Shown here piece after piece: positions 15,386-20,445 of a stretch of DNA of 20,445 bases; the stretch's first letter is position 1, and each line of letters begins with the position of its first letter. Source of the DNA: an uncultured Rhodospirillales bacterium (GTDB lineage Bacteria; Pseudomonadota; Alphaproteobacteria; Acetobacterales; Acetobacteraceae); the NCBI GenBank assembly GCA_903928045.1, contig CAIYPH010000626.1:1-20445 (forward strand). Direction: 5' to 3'. The notes under the pieces were generated by a model. The model was not told where the DNA came from. It searched no databases and saw nothing but the letters and a program-made list of their open reading frames with translations. The position numbers were made by a program, and so were the translations under genes.

Positions 15386-16171
15386 TCACCCATGCCCGAT
15401 ATAGTCAGTCCGCCCGCCGTCCACGGTGAGCACCTGCGCGGTGATGAAGCCGCTTTCGGGGGAGGCGAGGAAGCCTACCGCGTTGGCGATTTCCTCGGGT
15501 TCGCCGACGCGGCCCATGATGGCGATTTTGCTGAAGCTGGCGACGAGTGCCTGCCATTCGGCGTCGCTGCGCTTGCCTTGTGTCATGTCCGAGCGGGTGA
15601 GGCCGGGAGCGACGGCGTTGACGGTGATGCCGTGGGGGCCGAGTTCGATGGCGAAGCGGCGGGTGAGGATGTTCACCTCGGCCTTGGTGGCGGCGTAGAA
15701 GTGGTTGCCGACGAAGCCGGTGTTGCCGTGCCCGGCGACCGAGGAGATGTTGACCACCCGGCCGAAGCCGCGCGCCTTCATGCCGCCCATGACGGCGCGG
15801 ATGGTGTGGATCATCGCGTCGACGTTGACCGCGCGCAGGCGGGCGAAGCCTTCGGGCTCCCAGGTTTCGAGGGTGGCGGGCCAGCCGATGCCGGCGTTGT
15901 TGACGAGGATGCTGACCTGGCCGAGTTCGGCCTCGATGCGCGCGACCATTGCGTTGACCGCCGCGGCGTCGGCGACGTCGGCGCCGACGGCGATGGCGCG
16001 GCCGCCGGCGGCGCGGATTTCATCGGCCAGGGCGGCGGCCTTGTCGGGCGAGGCGGAGTAGTTGATCGCCACCGCCGCGCCGTGTTTGGCGAAGCGCTGC
16101 ACGCAGGCCCGCCCGATGCCGCGCGCGCCGCCGGTGACCAGTGCCACTTGATCCGCCCAATTATTCGTCAT
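15386..16171 (-). CDS. SDR-family oxidoreductase (FabG-like)
   Basis: The 261-residue classical short-chain dehydrogenase/reductase is an NAD(P)H-dependent oxidoreductase of unknown substrate. It shows the cofactor loop TGGARGIG (13-20), NNAG (91-94), the catalytic Ser in NISSV (143/144), Tyr159 and Lys163 (YAATK), and the closing TVDGG. Length is normal. GGGAG lies about seven bases before the ATG at 16171. It starts 14 bases after the M19 dipeptidase stop, making it the last gene of a five-gene run. The sequence resembles 3-oxoacyl-ACP reductases, but so do many SDRs of other specificity, so I leave the symbol empty. Confidence 0.9.
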   Translation of the reverse strand: MTNNWADQVALVTGGARGIGRACVQRFAKHGAAVAINYSASPDKAAALADEIRAAGGRAIAVGADVADAAAVNAMVARIEAELGQVSILVNNAGIGWPATLETWEPEGFARLRAVNVDAMIHTIRAVMGGMKARGFGRVVNISSVAGHGNTGFVGNHFYAATKAEVNILTRRFAIELGPHGITVNAVAPGLTRSDMTQGKRSDAEWQALVASFSKIAIMGRVGEPEEIANAVGFLASPESGFITAQVLTVDGGRTDYIGHG

Positions 16172-16185
16172 TGTCCGCTCCCTTT

Positions 16186-17145
16186 TCAGCCCCAGACCGC
16201 TTCCGCGATCCGCATGAAATTGCCGCCGAGGATGGCCCTGATGTCGTCTTCGGCATAGCCCAGGCGCAGGAGCCCCTCGGTGATATCGCCGAGGCGCTCC
16301 GGCGGCAGGAAGGTGAAGCTGCCCTGGTAGTGTTCGGGCGGCCAGTAGCGGCTGCCGCTGGCCGAGGCGCTGGTTTCCCAGGTGTAGTCGAGCCCGAGGC
16401 CGACATGGGCGGCGCCGACGGTCTGCACGGCGGCATCGACCGCGCGCACGAAGGTATCCGGCCGGGCGGCGGGATCGCCGAGGAAGCGGCCGACGCCGGT
16501 GATGCCGATGACGCCGCCGGTGGCGGCGCAGGCGCGCATCTGCTCGGCATCGACGTTGCGGGGATGCTCGGCGATGGCGGTGGGCACGCAGTGGGAGAAC
16601 ACCACGGGGGCGGCGGAGTGGGCGATGAGGTCGAGGCTGGTGCGGCGGCCGACATGGCAGCAATCGACGAGCATGCCGACCTGGTTCATCGCGGCGAGGA
16701 TGGCGCGGCCGTAGCGGGTGAGGCCGTGGTCCTCGTCATGGCAGCCGCCGGCGGCCGCGTTGTTCAGGTTGTAGGCGAAGAGGGCCTGGCGGACGCCGAG
16801 GCGGTGATAAGCCTCGATCATCTCGACCTGGCCGCCCAGCACCTCCATCCCCTCGATATCGAAGGCGATGCCGAGTTTGCCGGCCTGCTTGGCGGCGCGG
16901 ATGTCGCCGGCGCGTTCGACCAGCATGTAGCGATCGGGGTTGGCCTGGATGTAGCCGCGGAAGGCCGCGAGATTGCGCACGGCGCCGGGGAAGGGCACCA
17001 CGTCGAAGCCCACGTTCACCGAGAGGAAGGAGACCCCGGCATCGGCCCAGCGGGCGAGCACCGAGAGGTCCATCTCGGCGCGCGGCCAAAAGCCGGAATG
17101 GGCGTCGTAGACGATGGCGTCGCGGAGCAGGGCGGTGGCGTTCAT
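16186..17145 (-). CDS. M19-family (membrane/renal) dipeptidase-like protein
   Basis: The 319-residue amidohydrolase-fold protein resembles zinc dipeptidases of family M19. Metal-site residues visible are His16 (DAHSGFW), Glu98 (DIEG), His164 (DCCHVG) and His185 (SHCVPTA), plus HPRN (194-197) and Asp253 (VGLGLDY). In classical members the first motif is HxD; here the Asp position is Gly18. I recall a bacterial subfamily with DxHxGF at this point, so the gene is probably not broken, but its metal content or substrate may differ. There is no signal peptide, so it is cytoplasmic. GGAGG precedes the ATG. Neighbours are an exported ankyrin protein upstream and an SDR downstream. Confidence 0.87.
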   Translation of the reverse strand: MNATALLRDAIVYDAHSGFWPRAEMDLSVLARWADAGVSFLSVNVGFDVVPFPGAVRNLAAFRGYIQANPDRYMLVERAGDIRAAKQAGKLGIAFDIEGMEVLGGQVEMIEAYHRLGVRQALFAYNLNNAAAGGCHDEDHGLTRYGRAILAAMNQVGMLVDCCHVGRRTSLDLIAHSAAPVVFSHCVPTAIAEHPRNVDAEQMRACAATGGVIGITGVGRFLGDPAARPDTFVRAVDAAVQTVGAAHVGLGLDYTWETSASASGSRYWPPEHYQGSFTFLPPERLGDITEGLLRLGYAEDDIRAILGGNFMRIAEAVWG

Positions 17146-17166
17146 CCTGACCCCTCCGCGCGCGCG

Positions 17167-17763
17167 TCAGTTCGTGTGGGGGGCGAAGCCGAGGAAGCCG
17201 GCCTGCGGGTTGGGGACCCCGGGGTCGGTGCCGTAGGCCTGGCGGACCGGGGCAGGGGGGGCTGCTTGCGGGCGGGCGGGCGCGGGCATGGGCGGCGCGG
17301 CGGCGGCTTTCACCGGCTGCGGCGCTGGCTTGCCGGGCTGCGGCGCGGACTTGCCGGGCTGTGGCGCCGTGGAGGCCTGGCGGTTGGTGCGCATGGAGAG
17401 CAGCAGGAAGGTGATGTCATTGCGGCCGAGATCGACCGACAATTCGATGGCGGTCAGGCCGAGAATGTTGCGCGCCTCGACTTCGGCGCCGCGGCTGAGT
17501 GCTTCGCGGGCCGAGCCCATGTCACCGCGGTTGATCGCGTCGAACAGCGCGTCATTCGGGGAGAGGCCGTTCTTGATGACGGTGCGTTCCGCGGCGCCGG
17601 GCAGCGCGGCGGCGCCGGGCAGGGCGGCGGGCATGGCTTCGGGCTTTGCCGCGGCGATCGGCTTGGCCGACACCGCGCGGTTTTGCGCCAAAGCGGGGCC
17701 GCACAGGGCCAGCGCCATGGCGGCCGGGAGCACGCCGAGCCGGCAGAGTCGGGAATAACGCAT
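17167..17763 (-). CDS. Exported ankyrin-repeat protein
   Basis: The 198-residue protein has a signal peptide (MRYSRLCRLGVLPAAMALALCGPALAQ, cleaved after about 26). Next comes an Ala/Pro linker, then about two ankyrin-like units at 67-123 (NDALFDAINRGDMGSAREALSRG, NILGLTAIELSVDLGRND). A long Pro/Ala/Gln tail includes three seven-residue repeats of APQPGKx. Ankyrin units mediate protein contact; no enzyme motif is present. GGAG lies about ten bases before the ATG at 17763, and the frame's upstream extension is not needed. It is the third gene of the run, 16 bases after tspO and 21 before the dipeptidase gene. Confidence 0.75.
   Translation of the reverse strand: MRYSRLCRLGVLPAAMALALCGPALAQNRAVSAKPIAAAKPEAMPAALPGAAALPGAAERTVIKNGLSPNDALFDAINRGDMGSAREALSRGAEVEARNILGLTAIELSVDLGRNDITFLLLSMRTNRQASTAPQPGKSAPQPGKPAPQPVKAAAAPPMPAPARPQAAPPAPVRQAYGTDPGVPNPQAGFLGFAPHTN
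17305..17367 (-). repeat. Three 21-bp coding repeats in the ankyrin-protein gene
   Basis: Units 17305-17325, 17326-17346 and 17347-17367 encode the seven-residue repeat APQPGKx, the last one changed to APQPVKA. This is a short, probably length-variable linker. Confidence 0.75.
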
Positions 17764-17779
17764 CGCGGCAGCTCCAGTT

Positions 17780-18265
17780 CTAGCCGGGGTTGAGCCAAGC
17801 GAACCCGGCATTCAGATAGGTGGCATAGCACGTCCAGAGCCCGTAAGGCACCAGCAGCCCGGCCGCAAGAGCGTCGCGGCGGCGGAAGGCGGCGATCGTC
17901 GCGCCGATCAGGGCCAGAAGCGCCAGGATAATGGCCAAAGCAAAGCCGAGTCGGTGGGCGCCGAAGAACACGGGGGTCCAGATGGCGTTGGCGGCGAGCT
18001 GGGCGAACCACAGGGCGAGTGGCCTGCCGCCCCCTGCCGTTCGCCAGATGCGCCAGGCCGCGGTGCCCATGAGGATGTAGAGGGTCGTCCAGACCGGGGC
18101 GAACACCCAGTCCGGCGGCGTGCCGGTGGGGCGGATCAGCGTGGGGTACCAGGTTTTGACGTTGGCCGCGGTAACCCAGCCGCCGAGGCCGCCGGCCAGG
18201 AGGCACAGGGCGATGAACGCCGCGAGCACCAGCAGCGACATGGCGGGGCGGGGGGAAGCGGGCAT
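17780..18265 (-). CDS. tspO: TspO/MBR tryptophan-rich sensory protein
   Basis: The 161-residue, five-helix inner-membrane protein belongs to the TspO/peripheral benzodiazepine receptor family, which binds porphyrins and modulates tetrapyrrole-linked expression in Rhodobacter. Typical segments are VKTWYPTLIRPTGTPPDWVF, APVWTTLYILMG, WRIWR, QLAANAIWTPVFFG and the last helix with TCYATYLNAGFAWLNPG. Length is normal. GGAG lies about eight bases before the ATG at 18265; an internal ATG (MSLLVLAAF) is a weaker alternative. It starts 13 bases after the vWA-like gene. No tetrapyrrole gene is nearby, so the ligand and role here are open. Confidence 0.92.
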   Translation of the reverse strand: MPASPRPAMSLLVLAAFIALCLLAGGLGGWVTAANVKTWYPTLIRPTGTPPDWVFAPVWTTLYILMGTAAWRIWRTAGGGRPLALWFAQLAANAIWTPVFFGAHRLGFALAIILALLALIGATIAAFRRRDALAAGLLVPYGLWTCYATYLNAGFAWLNPG

Positions 18266-18278
18266 GGTGGTCTCCGGT

Positions 18279-20408
18279 TCAGGCCGATTCCTGGTGCCAC
18301 GCCAGCAGGATGAGGCCGAGCAGCAACGGCAGAGCAAGCCAGGTGGGCAGCAGCGGCGTGGTCGCGATGCCGCTGACGATATGGTCATGCCGGCGCTGCA
18401 GGCCAATCCAGCTGGCGCCGGAACTCTCGCGCCCCGGCTCGGTGCGGCGGAGCGCGGGGGCGCCGGCGGGGTCGAGGAAATGCAGGCTGCCGGCGCTGGC
18501 GCGGATCACCGGGTCGAGAATGGTTCCGGTGGCGCGCATATCGGCATATTCGGGCGGATTTGCGGCGCCCGCGGCGGCGAAGGCGCGCATGGTGCCGTCG
18601 CTGGCCTGCCAGACGCCGGGGGTGGTGGCCGGCAGGCGCGCGCTGGCCCGGCCGGGCCGTGAGGGCGCCAGAGGGAGGGTCTGCGTGTGGCCGTCGGGGT
18701 CGGTGACGGTGACCTGGCCGGGCGGGGCTTCCTCGGTGCCGCGGCGCTCGATGGTGAGCACGCCTTTCTCGACTTTGGCGACCAGGGCGGACTCCTCCAG
18801 CTCCGGCTCCTTCATCAGCCAGTGGGCGATGCGGCGCAGCAGCTCGGCCTGCGGGCCGCCGCCGTCATGGCCGCGCGACCACAGCCAGATCTGGTCGGAC
18901 AGCAGCAGCGCCACCCGGCCCTGTTCGACGCGATCGAGCAGCAGGATCGGCGCGCGGCCGTCGGGTGAGGATGCGTCGGGCGCGTCCATCAGGGCCTCGC
19001 CGCGGGTTTCCGCGGTGGCGATGCGGCGATACCAGTTGCCCCAGGGGGGCTGGCCGGCGGGGATGGGTGCGGCGCCTTTCCAGTCCAGCAGCCCCTCGGT
19101 GACGGGATGGCGGCTGCCGAGCGGGGTGACGCCGGGGCGGAAGGCCTCGTTGACCAGGCCGCCGCGCAAGGCCGGGCGGGCGGGCAGCACGCTGCCGAGC
19201 GGGGTGGGGAACAGGCTGGAGGCGCCGACGAATTCGGGGCCGACGCTCATCAGCAGGGCGCCGCCGGTGCGGACGTAGTCGGCGATGTTGCGCAGATACT
19301 GCGCCGGCAGCACGCCGCGGTTCTGGAAGCGGTCGAAAATGACGAGGTCGAACTCGCGGAGCTTGACCTGGAACAGTTCGCGGACGGGGAAGGCGATCAG
19401 GGCCAGCTCGTTGAGGGGGGTCTGGTCGTCCTTCTCGGGCGGGCGGAGGATGGTGAAGTGCACGAGGTCCACCGCGGGGTCGGCCTTCAGCAGCCGCCGC
19501 CAGGTGCGCTCGCCGGCGTGCGGCTCGCCGGAGACCAGCAGCACGCGCAGCCGGTCGCGCACGCCGTTGATTTCCACCACCGCCTTGTTGTTGGCCAGCG
19601 ACACTTCGCCCGCGAGCGGCTCCACCTCGAGTTCCACCACGCTGGGCCCGCCGCGGGTGATCATCAGGTCGATCTGGTGTTCGAGGCCGATCGGGACATT
19701 CTCCACCACCGGGGGCTCGCCATCGCGGCGGATGGTGAGTTTGGCGGCGCCGAACATGGTCAGCCCGTTACTGTGGGTGCCGAGGTCCTCGACCGTCATG
19801 CGGATGGTCGCCTGCTTGCCGACGATGCCGAAGCCGGGGGCGGCGATGATGCGCACCCGGCGGTCCACCTCCTCGCCTTTCGCCGGCACCAGCAGATGCA
19901 GCGGCGCCTCGCCGAAGGGGGAGGTGCCGGGGGGGGGCAGGTCGTGGACCTGGCCGTCGCTGATGGCGATGACGCCGGCGAGGCGGGCGCGGGGGATGTC
20001 GGCCATCGCGCGGTCGATGGCGGCGAAGAGGTGCGTCCCCTCGCTGCCGGATTCGGGCACGGTGACGGTGCGCAGATCGAGATCCGGGAGGTCTTTCGCC
20101 GTCGCCTCGATTTTCGCGCGCGCCGCTTCGGTGAGCGCGCTGCGGTTGCCGACGGACATGGAGGCGGTCTGGTCGACCACCAGGAGCGCGATATCGGGCA
20201 GGCCTTCGCGGGTTTCCTCGATCACCCGCGGGCCGGCGAGCCACAGGCAGAGGACGGCGAAGGCGAAGCAGCGCCAGATCGCGCCGCGCGCGCGGGTGAG
20301 GGCGCCGAGGGCCACGGCGACGAGGCAGAGGGCGGCCAGCGCGCCGATCAGCCACCAGGGGACTACGGGGTCGAAGCGCAGGGCGGCGATGGCTTGTTCG
20401 AGTTTCAT
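18279..20408 (-). CDS. Membrane protein with vWA-like and glutamine-amidotransferase-like regions
   Basis: The 709-residue protein has two N-terminal membrane helices (about 17-37 and 44-60). A von Willebrand A-like region at about 72-190 has a MIDAS-like DQTAS (79-83) and SDG (150-152). A beta-rich segment follows. A class I glutamine-amidotransferase-like fold lies at about 286-480 (RLRVLLVSGEPHAG, FDLVIFDRF, GGALLMSVGPEF), with no obvious catalytic Cys. A last helix is at about 685-704. This build matches membrane proteins that accompany MoxR ATPase, DUF58 and BatA-type genes; such genes would lie upstream, outside the window. An in-frame TAG four codons before the ATG fixes the start. It is probably the first visible gene of a longer operon. 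Confidence 0.78.
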   Translation of the reverse strand: MKLEQAIAALRFDPVVPWWLIGALAALCLVAVALGALTRARGAIWRCFAFAVLCLWLAGPRVIEETREGLPDIALLVVDQTASMSVGNRSALTEAARAKIEATAKDLPDLDLRTVTVPESGSEGTHLFAAIDRAMADIPRARLAGVIAISDGQVHDLPPPGTSPFGEAPLHLLVPAKGEEVDRRVRIIAAPGFGIVGKQATIRMTVEDLGTHSNGLTMFGAAKLTIRRDGEPPVVENVPIGLEHQIDLMITRGGPSVVELEVEPLAGEVSLANNKAVVEINGVRDRLRVLLVSGEPHAGERTWRRLLKADPAVDLVHFTILRPPEKDDQTPLNELALIAFPVRELFQVKLREFDLVIFDRFQNRGVLPAQYLRNIADYVRTGGALLMSVGPEFVGASSLFPTPLGSVLPARPALRGGLVNEAFRPGVTPLGSRHPVTEGLLDWKGAAPIPAGQPPWGNWYRRIATAETRGEALMDAPDASSPDGRAPILLLDRVEQGRVALLLSDQIWLWSRGHDGGGPQAELLRRIAHWLMKEPELEESALVAKVEKGVLTIERRGTEEAPPGQVTVTDPDGHTQTLPLAPSRPGRASARLPATTPGVWQASDGTMRAFAAAGAANPPEYADMRATGTILDPVIRASAGSLHFLDPAGAPALRRTEPGRESSGASWIGLQRRHDHIVSGIATTPLLPTWLALPLLLGLILLAWHQESA

Positions 20409-20419
20409 GAGGCGCCGCT

Positions 20420-20445
20420 AGGAGAAAGGAAGGGGTTCTTTTTTG
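20420..20445. repeat. Palindromic repeat copy cut by the window edge
   Basis: GAAAGGAAGGGGTTCTTTTT ahead of the edge matches the flank and left arm of the GGTTC hairpin (arm from 20434) in the other copies. It lies 12 bases upstream of the vWA-like gene, so it separates that gene from whatever precedes it. Confidence 0.7.

Noticed and set aside
16141..17793. A 550-codon plus-strand frame opposite the dipeptidase and ankyrin genes
   Set aside because: Composition is a Gly/Ala/Asp/His shadow; the minus strand carries intact motifs for M19 and ankyrin proteins.
19285..20421. A 378-codon plus-strand frame opposite the vWA-like gene
   Set aside because: Ser/Arg/Thr-rich shadow with no motif; the opposite strand has coherent membrane and domain structure.

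Overview
The window looks like chromosome of a high-GC alphaproteobacterium. I infer Acetobacteraceae (Rhodospirillales) from the GCC/CGC/CTG-heavy codon use, the dapF-mtaB-ftsY gene order, and an interspersed palindromic repeat whose accidental translations (SFLKKRTKKL, FLKKEAKTF) I recall from spurious proteins annotated in that family. No sequence search was possible, so the family assignment is an inference.

Layout. Positions 1-7735 are on the minus strand. In transcription order they are rpmI and rplT (ribosomal proteins L35 and L20), pheS and pheT (phenylalanyl-tRNA synthetase), two small lineage-specific ORFs of lower GC, lepA (EF4), gmhA (sedoheptulose-7-phosphate isomerase), and the first 32 codons of another gene at the edge. 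Positions 7736-8118 hold the rpmI promoter and leader plus a decayed repeat copy. From 8119 to 14371 the genes are on the plus strand: a GIY-YIG nuclease-like gene with a repeated basic tail, two small unknown proteins (one exported), a Gfo/Idh/MocA oxidoreductase, an exported WEPGHW-repeat protein, and the overlapping set dapF-mtaB-ftsY. From 14375 to 20408 everything is on the minus strand again. A tight five-gene run encodes a membrane protein with vWA-like and glutamine-amidotransferase-like regions, TspO, an exported ankyrin protein, an M19 dipeptidase and an SDR oxidoreductase. A two-gene unit (Nudix hydrolase and a small exported proline-rich protein) follows it.

How the genes work together. 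Most of the window is housekeeping: translation (L35, L20, PheRS, EF4), tRNA modification (MtaB), membrane targeting (FtsY), diaminopimelate/lysine supply for the wall (DapF) and the heptose precursor for LPS (GmhA). The accessory content is the GIY-YIG gene, the two small ORFs between pheT and lepA, the small exported proteins and the TspO-containing operon.

Points of most interest: (1) a composite three-hairpin repeat family, about 130-140 bp when full length. Copies lie between rplT and pheS, between pheS and pheT, and upstream of rpmI; hairpin-only or edge-truncated copies lie after the SDR gene and at the right edge. (2) Several genes without a Shine-Dalgarno sequence have a sigma70-like promoter placed so that transcription would start at or near the start codon, which suggests leaderless mRNAs. 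(3) A nearly perfect double GTTGnCAAC palindrome lies between the two small ORFs. (4) The GIY-YIG protein carries three 17-residue repeats. I found no CRISPR array, tRNA, rRNA, transposase or integrase.
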